Below, in pieces: positions 8,031 through 15,646 of a stretch of 29,525 nucleotides of DNA; position 1 is the first letter of the stretch, and each line of letters starts with the position of its first letter. A program made the translations under genes and the position numbers. Origin of the DNA: JBCDAP01 sp038747915 (lineage in GTDB: Bacteria; Planctomycetota; Phycisphaerae; Phycisphaerales; UBA1924); assembly GCA_038747915.1 (NCBI GenBank), contig JBCDJJ010000042.1, positions 1-29,525 of the forward strand, given 5' to 3'. The notes below the pieces were generated by a model. It did not search any database and had not been told where the DNA came from. It worked only from the letters and a program-made list of their open reading frames with translations.

Positions 8031-8126
8031 TGTTTCGGAGTCGTCACCATCTCGGATTCACGAGCCTTTCGAACTCTGTACGGAGTGGGCTCACATCTGC
8101 TGATGGCCCGCGTTGGAGATCGTTTG

Positions 8127-8504
8127 ATGGCTGAGCGGACCCCTCCACATTCCGAGAGCCACGAACGATCGTGTTGCCCGATCGCGTGTACGCTGGATCT
8201 GGTCGGAGACCGTTGGACACTGCTTGTCGTCCGAGATCTTTTCCGTGGCGTCGCGACGTTCTCTGAATTTCGGCGTTCGCCCGAGGGGATTGCGCCGAAC
8301 ATCCTGTCCAGCCGGTTGGCGATGCTTGTTGAGCGTGGCTTCGTCGAACGCGTCGCCGGGCCGACGGGCAAGCGACAGATCTACCGCCTCACGGCCAAGG
8401 GCCGGTCCCTTGGCCCGCTGCTCCGGGCGATCGTCGAGTGGGGCCTCGACAACATCGAAGGGACGGAGGCACGCCTCGCGCCCGAGGGCTGGCGCGACGC
8501 CTGA
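8127..8504 (+). CDS. HxlR-family winged-helix transcriptional regulator
   Basis: This 125-residue protein has the full HxlR pattern: CCPIACTLDLVGDRWTLLVV (16-35), RDLFRGVATFSEFRRSPEGI (36-55), PNILSSRLAMLVERGFVERV (57-76), the wing GKRQIYRLTAKG (81-92) and a final dimerisation helix. These DNA-binding dimers often sense electrophiles or oxidants through an N-terminal cysteine; the CC pair at 16-17 lies where such a cysteine occurs (for example YodB-type regulators). ATG 8127 is chosen because GGAG stands 9 nt upstream and the length fits the family; in-frame starts further up would add a non-conserved tail. A palindrome about 100 bp upstream is a likely operator. The neighbouring GH78 gene is convergent, so regulation of it is not evident. 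Confidence 0.88.
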   Translation: MAERTPPHSESHERSCCPIACTLDLVGDRWTLLVVRDLFRGVATFSEFRRSPEGIAPNILSSRLAMLVERGFVERVAGPTGKRQIYRLTAKGRSLGPLLRAIVEWGLDNIEGTEARLAPEGWRDA

Positions 8505-8512
8505 CGCTCACG

Positions 8513-8600
8513 CGTCGATTCGCCCGTTGCTTGTTCAGCAAGATCAAGCAATGCCCGCGGAGTCTGGCGTGCCGCATGCGCGGGTCGTTGCGGCGGGCAA
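8513..8600 (+). pseudogene. Probable remnant of an IS5-family transposase C-terminus
   Basis: One frame reads RRFARCLFSKIKQCPRSLAC followed by R. It resembles the last conserved block of IS5-family DDE transposases, which has the form R-C-F-S-K-[IL]-K-Q-x-R-x-L-A-T-R-Y. The conserved catalytic Glu region, an upstream ORF and the expected Y-D-K continuation are absent, and flanking sequence is not coding-like. If correct, it is a short fossil of an insertion sequence between the HxlR gene and the GH78 gene. The match is by eye over about 20 residues and could be chance. Confidence 0.35.
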
Positions 8601-8694
8601 TGGAATCGGTGCTGGGCCGGGTCACGCCGAACGAGGCCAACAACGACTTCAGGCACCGCGGTTACACGCCACGGCTTGAGTCGGGATGTTCCCC

Positions 8695-11553
8695 TCATCT
8701 CGACGACTCATCCATTCCGCTCGGCTGCTCATCGATCAACTCGGTGTTCTCTGCGAGATCACTATGCTCGGCCTCCACTGCTTCTGCTGGATCAAACGGC
8801 AAGGTGTTGATGAAGTCTTCGATGCGAATCCGGTACTCACCGGGCTCGCACCGCAAGCGTACCCTTCCCTCGGAGTCGATCAGCGCAGAAGCGAGAGACC
8901 GAGCGAGTAATCCCTCGGGATCACGAATCGGGTGGATGCCATCGACGCGGCGCGCGGGCAATGTCACGGTTGCTGTAGAAGCCTGCGGGATTCTGAAAGA
9001 AAAATCGAGGGCTGATCCGTGACCGCCTTGCACTTCCCATGCGCTGGCGACCCGACCGCGCACACTCTCAACAGCACCACGCGCGTACCGGAACCCTCCA
9101 GATGGCTGAGGATTCAGATGGATCTTCGCATACCCAGGTTGATCTTCCTGGGGATTGATCCCGAGCACCGTCTGATACATCCACTGCCCGATCGATCCGT
9201 AGGCGTAATGGTTGAACGAATTCATCCGGATGTCGCCGAATCCTTTCTCCGGCGTCCAAGAATCCCATCTCTCCCAGATCGTCGTTGCTCCGTGGCGGAC
9301 CGAGTACAACCAGGACGGGTAGTCGCTATTTAAAAGAAGACGGTACGCAAGATCGGTTCTCCCGATACGAGTCAGCGCTGGGGCGAGCAGTGGTGTTCCG
9401 ACGAATCCAGAACTGAGCTTCCAATCGCGTGCCTTGAGGGTGGAGATGAAATGCCGACCGAGGATCGGTGTTGCGACCTCGGGGCAGAGTTCGAAGCTGA
9501 TCGCCAGCGCGTATCCGGTTTGCGTGTGTCCCACGAGTCGGTCGCTTGGAGTGACAAACTCTCGACGGAAGACCTCACGCGCCCTCGCTGCGATGTCGAG
9601 ATACTTGCTCTTCGCCGACTGGTCATCCAGCACATCGGATACCTTCGCCACGAGGTCGGCGCACCGGATGAGGTAGGCGGTCCCGATCATTTCCCGCGGT
9701 GTCGGGGCGTAGTAGGGCCAGGTCGCGTCCGTCGAAAGCCAGTCGCCGAACCACACGTCGAGCCCGACAAAGTCGTCGAACGATGTGACACACCAGTCGA
9801 CCCACCTTTGCATGAGATCGAAGTGGCGTGCGAGCACGCCACGGTCACCGAAGTGCGTGTAGATCGTCCAAGGACAGATCACCGCCGCCTCAGCCCACGC
9901 GGCTGCTCCGGCAACCTTCTTATGCCTACCGAATTCTTTGAGAACATCCGGTGCCACATGTGGGATGGCTCCGTCTGCATGCTGCGCATCTTCGAGGTCA
10001 TCGAACCACTTGCCGAAAAACGCGGCAACGTCCATGTTGAACGATGCCGTCGGGATGAAGACCTGCGCATCACCCGTCCAGCCCAGCCGCTCATCGCGCT
10101 GAGGACAGTCGGTCGGAACCTCGACGAAATTGCCTCGCTGCCCCCACACGATGTTCTGGTGCAGGCGATTCACGTCGGCGCGGTCACACTCAAAGGATCC
10201 CGTTTCGAGGCTTTCGGACATGAGCACGACCGCTTCGATCTGCGATTCATCAATAGGGGAATCGAGACCGGATAGCCCAACATAACGAAAGCCATGAAAT
10301 GTAAATCTGGGTTCAAACGTCTCCTCTTCATCTCCCCCTGCACAAATAAAGGTGTCGATCGCTTTCGCGCTCCGAAGATTCGCTGTGTAGAGCGAACCAT
10401 CTTCTTGGAGCATCTCCGCGTGCCTCAGTGTGACGGTCGTGCCTTCGGCAGCACAAAGACGCAAGCGCACCGCGCCGACAAGATTCTGGCCGAAGTCAAC
10501 GATGTGCTCCCCGCCCGAGTGCTGGGTCACGGAAATCGGCCTGAGTGTCGCGATTTCAGCAACCGACTCATTCCGCTTTCCAATCAGTAACACACCCTTG
10601 TGTGGTGGTGAGTGTGTGACGACCGGGTCGAAGGACCGGTCATCGAACGAAGATTCGAGCCACCCGGTTCCTCGTTGATCCTTCAGAGTTCTGCGTGCAT
10701 CGATCAGCTCGCCCATGTACAAATCGGCGGATCGGCGCGGTCCTTCGAGAGACGCCCTCCAGTGTTCATTCGAGCAGATACGAGTAACGGATCTATCCGT
10801 GTGCTCGATCCTGAGCACCGCTCGCAATGAGGGCTGCGTGCCGTAGAGACAGCGCTGTCCCTCCCAGCCCAGGTGGCCGGAGTACCAGCCCGAAGCAAGC
10901 TCGAATGCCAGACAGTTGACGCCTTCATGAAGCACAGTTGAGACATCGTGCGCGACATACTGAATCCGGTGTCCGAAGTCAGTCCAGCCCGGTTGCAAAC
11001 GACCATGCCCCGCACGCGTGCCGTTCACGAACGTGTCTGCGATTCCTCTCGCAGCAAGGAACAGGGTTGCACTCCGTATAGACGCGTCGTGGCGAACACC
11101 GTGAGATGGTGGTAGTTCAAATGTTGTACGCACACAGGCGACCGGATGCTCTGAATCGTCCGATTCGTCGGCACCGGCGACCCACTTCGCTCCGCCCCAG
11201 TCTTCGTCGTCGATCAGTCCAATGCCGAATCGCGCGACATCGCTCCAGTCCGAGACGTCGCCTCCGCGTCGCACTCGGACACGCCAATAGGCTCGGTCGT
11301 TCGCGTTGAGCGGCATCCCTTCGTAACGGTCGTACTCCCCTATCACCGGCAGGCTTCGCCAACCGGTAGACCAAAGATCCGGTGCATCAAGCATCTCTTC
11401 GCTCGAAGCAGCAACCAACTCGTATCCTGTGAGCGGCGAGGTGGCATCATGATCCCAAACCCACGTCATTCGCGGGGCCTTCTCATGAAGGGCCAGGGGA
11501 TCAACCAGCCATTCCGCTCGCAATCTGGTCGGTGCAGGCAGGGGGCTATTCAT
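8695..11553 (-). CDS. GH78 alpha-L-rhamnosidase
   Basis: This 952-residue enzyme would release terminal L-rhamnose from plant or algal polysaccharides and glycosides. In order: an Ig-like N-terminal domain (about 1-115), the rhamnosidase N-terminal domain with FVNGTRAGHG and LQPGWTDFGHRIQYVAHDVS (about 175-205), a beta domain with IVDFGQNLVGAVRLRL (351-366), then the (alpha/alpha)6 catalytic domain. The catalytic signature TDCPQRDERLGWTGDAQ (481-497) contains the likely general acid E488 with D482 and D495; the opposite glutamate is E761 in GATTIWERWDSW. There is no signal peptide, so it probably acts in the cytoplasm on imported oligosaccharides. GC content is clearly lower than in neighbouring genes (one 60-base line near 10261 is about 43% GC), which suggests horizontal transfer. 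No transporter or SusCD pair is beside it. The 215 bp upstream shows no gene. Confidence 0.93.
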   Translation of the reverse strand: MNSPLPAPTRLRAEWLVDPLALHEKAPRMTWVWDHDATSPLTGYELVAASSEEMLDAPDLWSTGWRSLPVIGEYDRYEGMPLNANDRAYWRVRVRRGGDVSDWSDVARFGIGLIDDEDWGGAKWVAGADESDDSEHPVACVRTTFELPPSHGVRHDASIRSATLFLAARGIADTFVNGTRAGHGRLQPGWTDFGHRIQYVAHDVSTVLHEGVNCLAFELASGWYSGHLGWEGQRCLYGTQPSLRAVLRIEHTDRSVTRICSNEHWRASLEGPRRSADLYMGELIDARRTLKDQRGTGWLESSFDDRSFDPVVTHSPPHKGVLLIGKRNESVAEIATLRPISVTQHSGGEHIVDFGQNLVGAVRLRLCAAEGTTVTLRHAEMLQEDGSLYTANLRSAKAIDTFICAGGDEEETFEPRFTFHGFRYVGLSGLDSPIDESQIEAVVLMSESLETGSFECDRADVNRLHQNIVWGQRGNFVEVPTDCPQRDERLGWTGDAQVFIPTASFNMDVAAFFGKWFDDLEDAQHADGAIPHVAPDVLKEFGRHKKVAGAAAWAEAAVICPWTIYTHFGDRGVLARHFDLMQRWVDWCVTSFDDFVGLDVWFGDWLSTDATWPYYAPTPREMIGTAYLIRCADLVAKVSDVLDDQSAKSKYLDIAARAREVFRREFVTPSDRLVGHTQTGYALAISFELCPEVATPILGRHFISTLKARDWKLSSGFVGTPLLAPALTRIGRTDLAYRLLLNSDYPSWLYSVRHGATTIWERWDSWTPEKGFGDIRMNSFNHYAYGSIGQWMYQTVLGINPQEDQPGYAKIHLNPQPSGGFRYARGAVESVRGRVASAWEVQGGHGSALDFSFRIPQASTATVTLPARRVDGIHPIRDPEGLLARSLASALIDSEGRVRLRCEPGEYRIRIEDFINTLPFDPAEAVEAEHSDLAENTELIDEQPSGMDESSR

Positions 11554-11768
11554 CGCGTCGAGATACTCTCTCTAGATGTCACACGGGATGCCCACGGTAG
11601 CCTGATACAGCGCCAAGCGCGAACGCCCACCCAGCGAGATGCGCCGGTTCGATTCGAGCAGAAGACCGAGATTCAACCGCTGAATGGCGTGCGCAGAACA
11701 ACCGTGCGCGGCGATCGGGGATCCGTCGAACGGTCTCCCGTGCGTGTTCGGTGTCATCCTGCTGTGAC

Positions 11769-12236
11769 TCAATCCACAATCATCTCAAGGAACGAACAAC
11801 TACCCTGTGCATCAAGCGCGCCATCGAGCGGCGGGAGATCACAAACCGCAAGGTTGCCCTTGCTGAGGCGTTGCAGATAGACCAACAGATCGAAGGAGTC
11901 GGCCGCGTCCCGAGGTTCTTTTATGCGGGGTTTCTGCGACCGAAGACCAGATAGCTCTCGCCGGCATCGTCGGGCGGAGTAAGAAAAGCGGACAGCATCC
12001 CGATGATCCAGGTCGTCGACGCCGTCGCCGTTGACATCACCCGGCGATGAGGCTGCGCGGCCGCTCTCATCGCCGGCGTCAATCCCGTTGAGAATGAAGC
12101 CGTTCGTGCCGTCGAGCGATGACAACTCGAACATCACAGGGAAACGGCCGGTGGGCTGGGCGGACGCGGCACCGACGAAGCAGACTACGACCCCGACGAA
12201 ACACAATCCAAGTGGCGTTCGACGATGTGCGGACAC
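11769..12236 (-). pseudogene. Frameshifted, shortened FG-GAP repeat secreted protein
   Basis: From a GTG at 12236 the frame encodes a signal peptide (ending GAASAQ) and one FG-GAP (integrin-like, calcium-binding) repeat: FELSSLDGTNGFILNGIDAG and GDVNGDGVDDL. The repeat then breaks. After an extra base near 12008 the +1 frame continues exactly as expected (IIGMLSAFLTPPDDAGESYL, then VFGRRNPA) and stops at TAA 11921-11923. Beyond it the original frame holds FDLLVYLQRLSKGN, CDLPPLDGALDAQ and SFLEM, a degenerate duplicated EF-hand or dockerin-like C-terminal domain typical of secreted planctomycete proteins. FG-GAP proteins normally carry many repeats, so internal repeats seem to have been deleted and the reading frame lost. 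A sequencing error could explain the single-base shift but not the missing repeats. Confidence 0.7.
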
Positions 12237-12431
12237 GACGTCTCTACTTTCTGCCGGAACTGCCAGGAAACACGCAATGGCAATTCAACCCTCGGTACGA
12301 GTGTAATCCTGCAGACGGCCCAATCAAAAACAAAACGCCGGTGCGCCGGTTTCTGTCAACAGCACGGCGAGGGATGGGCGAATCCACGGATGCCGACCAC
12401 GACTTCCCTGCGAATTCGAAACGTCAGTCAA

Positions 12432-12520
12432 GCGGACAGGGCGGGATTCGAACCCGCGGTACGGCGCGAACCGTACGCCGCTTTAGCAAAGCGGTGCCTT
12501 CAGCCACTCGGCCACCTGTC
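12432..12520 (-). tRNA. tRNA-Ser(GCU)
   Basis: The minus strand folds into a class II tRNA: acceptor GGACAGG/CCTGTCC, D arm beginning TGGCCGAGTGGC, anticodon stem CCGCT/AGCGG with loop TTGCTAA (anticodon GCT, reading AGC and AGU), a long variable arm GTACGG-TTCGCG-CCGTAC, and T arm GCGGGTTCGAATCCCGC. The discriminator base is G, as serine tRNAs require. CCA is not encoded and must be added after transcription. It marks one edge of the lower-GC block holding the rhamnosidase; tRNA genes are common integration sites, but no attachment repeat or integrase is visible. Confidence 0.97.
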
Positions 12521-12588
12521 CATCGCAGGTCCCGCCGTGGCGCCACCCGCTCGGACCGCATTCTCTGTCCCGCCCCACGCGGCGTCAA

Positions 12589-13110
12589 TCACCCGGCCCC
12601 ACCAGGGCCGGTCGACTGCTCGACCGTCCACTCCAGCGCCTCACCCCGGCAGTCGATGTGTACCGCGAAAAACCCGTCCGGCTCGTGCCGGCGGATCAGC
12701 GGCCAGATCACCCGCCGGTCCGTCTCCGGGAGTGAAAGGGCGTCCACCTCGTTCTCGGTGTGCCATTCCAGCCGGCCCTCGTCGATCTCCTGCGCCGCCA
12801 GCTCCACCGGCCCACGCACCCGGTACAAGAACATCAGCCAGTGCGCCCGGCCCTCGAACGCCGTCTCGGCCACCAGGCCAAGCAGGTGCAGCCGCTCGAT
12901 GGGAATGTCCAGCCCCGTCTCCTCCTCGATCTCTCGGTGGGCGCACGCCGCGGGGCTCTCGCCCGACTCGATATCCAGCTTGCCACCCACCGGGGAGTAC
13001 AGGTGCTGATTCGGCGGTTTCCGACGGTGCAGCAGCAGCACGCGACCCGCTGAATCGCGCAGGTCGCACAGCGTCGCGATGCGGTACGGCAAGGGCTCAT
13101 CGGGCAGCAT
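12589..13110 (-). CDS. Nudix hydrolase
   Basis: This 173-residue protein carries the Nudix box as VGGKLDIESGESPAACAHRE followed by IEEETGL (41-67). The REIEEETG part (59-66) matches the Mg-binding core, and the first half has two extra residues compared with GX5E, giving G43-x7-E51. Nudix enzymes cleave nucleoside diphosphates linked to another moiety, such as oxidised dNTPs, ADP-ribose or capped nucleotides; the substrate cannot be read from the sequence. The LHRRKPPNQHLYSPVGGK context resembles MutT/ADP-ribose-type members. ATG 13110 is preceded by TAGACT at 7 nt and no Shine-Dalgarno, fitting a leaderless message. It diverges from murC with only 62 bp between start codons. Confidence 0.87.
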   Translation of the reverse strand: MLPDEPLPYRIATLCDLRDSAGRVLLLHRRKPPNQHLYSPVGGKLDIESGESPAACAHREIEEETGLDIPIERLHLLGLVAETAFEGRAHWLMFLYRVRGPVELAAQEIDEGRLEWHTENEVDALSLPETDRRVIWPLIRRHEPDGFFAVHIDCRGEALEWTVEQSTGPGGAG

Positions 13111-13117
13111 GACCACG

Positions 13118-13123
13118 AGTCTA
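13118..13123 (-). promoter_or_regulatory. TAGACT -10-like hexamer, leaderless position (Nudix)
   Basis: On the minus strand TAGACT ends 7 nt before the ATG at 13110. There is no ribosome site in the intervening bases. It is back-to-back with the murC hexamer in a 62-bp divergent interval. Confidence 0.5.
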
Positions 13124-13160
13124 CGGGCGATTTCTCGGGCCGATCCGCGGGGGCGACCGA

Positions 13161-13166
13161 TACGAT
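13161..13166 (+). promoter_or_regulatory. TACGAT -10-like hexamer, leaderless position (murC)
   Basis: TACGAT ends 6 nt before ATG 13173 (3 nt before the overlapping GTG at 13170). Spacing favours the ATG and a leaderless murC-murB-ddl transcript. No recognisable -35 box is seen. Confidence 0.5.
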
Positions 13167-13172
13167 GGCGTG

Positions 13173-14714
13173 ATGGGTGAGCGAGCGCACCGACCAAACC
13201 ACCACGCACTCCGCAGTGTGGACCACCTGCTCGGGCACCGGGCCTACTTCGTCGGCATCGGCGGGTGCGGCATGTCGGCGCTGGTCCGCCTCTGGCGCGC
13301 GCGCGGCGTGATCGTGCTCGGCTCGGATCGCGGGCCGAGCGAGGTGACCACGGCCCTCCTCCACGAGGGCATTGCCGTCACCTTCGATCAGGACGCTGGG
13401 TGCCTCCCGGATGACCTCGCCGTTGTTGTGTGCTCCCAGGCCATCGGCGTCGACCACCCCGAACGCCTCGCTGCCGAACAAGCCGGGCTCCCCACGCTCA
13501 CCTACCCCGAGGCCCTCGGCCTCACCATGGCCGGACGCACGGGCGTGGCGATCGCGGGCACGCACGGCAAATCGACCACCACCGCCATGCTCGGCGTCAC
13601 GCTCGCACAGGCCGGGCTCGACCCCTCGGTGATCGTGGGCGCCGCGTGCGCCCAGCTCGCTGAGGACAGCGCCGGCGGCCCCGGGCACCGGCTCGGCGCC
13701 CCAACCGTCCCCGCTGGCGACCTCCGCGCCGAACCCGGGCTGCTCGTCGCAGAAGCCTGCGAGTACGCGCGCTCGTTCCATCATCTCCACCCGACCATGG
13801 CCGCCATCACCTCGGTCGAGGCCGATCACCTCGATGTCTACGGCTCGGTCGATGCCGTGATCGACGCCTTCTCAGAGTTCACCCGCCTCGTGCCCGAGGC
13901 GTCAGCGGGGGGGCGATTGCTCATCGCCCACGATGGTGCGCACCGCCGCGAAGTCACCGCCGGCGCGCGGTGCGAGGTCCGCACCATCGGGTACGCGCCG
14001 AACGCCGACTACCACATCGAGACCTCACGCACCGGTCCGCCCGGCCGCGCCGCAACGCGCGTGTGCGTGGCCGTGGGGCGGCGCCGTCTCGGGTGCTTCG
14101 ACCTCGCGCTCCCCGGCGAGCACATGGCCTTCGACGCCGCGGTCGCGCTCGTGCTCGCAACATGGTGCGGCGCCGATCCAGATGCCGCGTGCGCCGCGCT
14201 GTCGACTTTTCGAGGCGTCGACCGACGCATGCACCTCGTCGGCGAGCTCGACACCGGCGCCGGCCCGCCCGTCCGCGTCTACGACGACTACGGTCACCAC
14301 CCGACCGAGATCGATGCCACCCTCCGCGCCCTCCGAGAGCACGAGCGACCTCAGGAACGCGCCGGCCGCCTCATCTGCGTCTTTCAACCCCATCAGCACT
14401 CGCGCACCCGGTTCCTGCTCGACGAGTTCGCGCAAAGCTTCGCCCACGCCGATGTCGTCATCGTGCCCCACATCTACTTCGTGCGCGACACCGAGATCGA
14501 GAAGAGCCGCGTCTCCGCAGCCGACCTTGTCGACCGTCTCCGCGCCCGCGATGTCTCCGCCATGCACCTCTACCCCTTCGAGGCCATCGTCGATCACCTT
14601 CGCCACACCGTTCACCCCGGCGATGTGGTCGTCGTCATGGGCGCCGGGCCCGTGTGGCAGGTCGGTCGCGACCTGCTCGCCGGCGATCCGCCGGCTCGGC
14701 GAGCGAGCGCGTGA
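13173..14714 (+). CDS. murC: UDP-N-acetylmuramate--L-alanine ligase MurC
   Basis: This 513-residue cytoplasmic ligase adds L-alanine to UDP-N-acetylmuramic acid with ATP, the first amino-acid step of peptidoglycan stem-peptide synthesis. Visible motifs are the N-terminal UDP-binding loop FVGIGGCGMSAL (26-37), the P-loop GTHGKSTTTAM (129-139), the LLVAEACEY and TSVEADHLDVYGS central motifs, the FRGVDRRM turn, and the C-terminal-domain motifs VYDDYGHHPTEI, FQPHQHSRT and GAGPVWQVG. Length is somewhat above the usual 450-490 because of insertions around 150-180. Start: ATG 13173 or the adjoining GTG 13170. murB follows after 2 bp and ddl overlaps murB, so these three form one operon. It shows that this organism makes, or at least encodes, peptidoglycan precursors. 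Confidence 0.96.
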   Translation: MGERAHRPNHHALRSVDHLLGHRAYFVGIGGCGMSALVRLWRARGVIVLGSDRGPSEVTTALLHEGIAVTFDQDAGCLPDDLAVVVCSQAIGVDHPERLAAEQAGLPTLTYPEALGLTMAGRTGVAIAGTHGKSTTTAMLGVTLAQAGLDPSVIVGAACAQLAEDSAGGPGHRLGAPTVPAGDLRAEPGLLVAEACEYARSFHHLHPTMAAITSVEADHLDVYGSVDAVIDAFSEFTRLVPEASAGGRLLIAHDGAHRREVTAGARCEVRTIGYAPNADYHIETSRTGPPGRAATRVCVAVGRRRLGCFDLALPGEHMAFDAAVALVLATWCGADPDAACAALSTFRGVDRRMHLVGELDTGAGPPVRVYDDYGHHPTEIDATLRALREHERPQERAGRLICVFQPHQHSRTRFLLDEFAQSFAHADVVIVPHIYFVRDTEIEKSRVSAADLVDRLRARDVSAMHLYPFEAIVDHLRHTVHPGDVVVVMGAGPVWQVGRDLLAGDPPARRASA

Positions 14715-14716
14715 GC

Positions 14717-15646
14717 ATGACCACGGTGCGAGACGAGGCACCGGGCGTGCGCGCTGCGCCGATCCCAACATGGTTCGGCGTCGGCGGCGGCGCGGAACGA
14801 TTCGCACGTCCGAGTGATTCATACGCACTGGCCGAACTCGTCCGCACCGAACCGGCCGGTGTCCGTGTCCTCGGCGACGGCGCCAATCTGTTGGTCGACG
14901 ACGAGGGCGTCACCGGCTTGGTCGTCGCACTCGACCGCCTTGATTCCATCGAAGCACTCGACGGCGCGACGCCCGCAGGCACCGTCCGCGTGCGCGCGGG
15001 CGCCGGCGTCAAACTCCCCAAGCTCATCGGGTGGGCCGTGCGGCACGGCCTGGCGGGCATCGAGACCATCGCCGGCATCCCCGCGAGCATGGGCGGCGCC
15101 GTTGTCATGAACGCCGGCGGCAGGTTCGGCGAGATCGCCGATGTCGTCCGCTCAGCGCAGTGCATCGATGCGAACGGCGACACCCGCGAGCTGCCCGCAT
15201 CCGAGCTCGGCTTCGGCTACCGAACCTCGGCACCCGTGGGTCTCATCGTGTGCTCGGTGGAGATCGAGCTGCAACGCGTCGAGGGGCGCGCGCACGACGA
15301 GCTCCGCGCGCGACACCGAGATGTCCTCACCTACAAGCGCGAGACCCAGCCCATGGGCGATCGGTGCGCCGGGTGCGTGTTCAAGAACCCTCTCGTCGAC
15401 ACCGAACGCGTCAGCGCCGGCATGCTGATCGATCGCGCCGGGTGCAAGGGGCTCGAGGTCGGCGGCGCGCGGGTCTCCGATCGCCACGCCAACTTCGTGC
15501 TGGTCGACCCCAAGCGCGCGCAGGCTGCGCACATCATCGAGCTGATGCGCACGGTGCGCGCGCGCGTGGCCGAGGCTCACGCCGTGGTACTCGAGCCCGA
15601 GGTCGTCATTTGGAGCGAGCGTCCCGACCCGCTCGCCCCGCGATGA
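14717..15646 (+). CDS. murB: UDP-N-acetylenolpyruvoylglucosamine reductase MurB
   Basis: This 309-residue flavoenzyme reduces UDP-GlcNAc-enolpyruvate to UDP-MurNAc with NADPH. The FAD-binding domain shows VLGDGANLLVDDEGVTGLVV (51-70), GIETIAGIPASMGGAVVMNA (114-133) and GFGYRTS (165-171). The substrate domain shows YKRETQP (206-212), AGCVFKNP (218-225), AGMLIDRAGCKG (234-245) and the final LEPEVVIW (292-299) with the catalytic glutamate. The proton-donating serine of E. coli MurB (Ser229) is replaced by Cys220, a substitution I believe occurs in other lineages. ATG 14717 lies 2 bp after the murC stop; an in-frame GTG at 14711 overlapping murC is an alternative. The stop overlaps the ddl start by four bases (ATGA), implying translational coupling. 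Confidence 0.95.
   Translation: MTTVRDEAPGVRAAPIPTWFGVGGGAERFARPSDSYALAELVRTEPAGVRVLGDGANLLVDDEGVTGLVVALDRLDSIEALDGATPAGTVRVRAGAGVKLPKLIGWAVRHGLAGIETIAGIPASMGGAVVMNAGGRFGEIADVVRSAQCIDANGDTRELPASELGFGYRTSAPVGLIVCSVEIELQRVEGRAHDELRARHRDVLTYKRETQPMGDRCAGCVFKNPLVDTERVSAGMLIDRAGCKGLEVGGARVSDRHANFVLVDPKRAQAAHIIELMRTVRARVAEAHAVVLEPEVVIWSERPDPLAPR

Noticed and set aside
7904..8126. N-terminal extension of the HxlR gene from 7920
   Set aside because: It would add about 69 non-conserved residues across the palindromic operator region; ATG 8127 has a ribosome site and family-typical length.
8695..11553. Rhamnosidase gene as part of a polysaccharide utilisation locus
   Set aside because: No SusC/SusD-like genes, transporter, sulfatase or other glycoside hydrolase is adjacent.
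12318..12350. CCGG-based hairpin followed by a T-rich run on the minus strand, downstream of tRNA-Ser(GCU), considered as a terminator
   Set aside because: The stem is only four base pairs and the match is better explained as a short direct repeat of CCGGCG.
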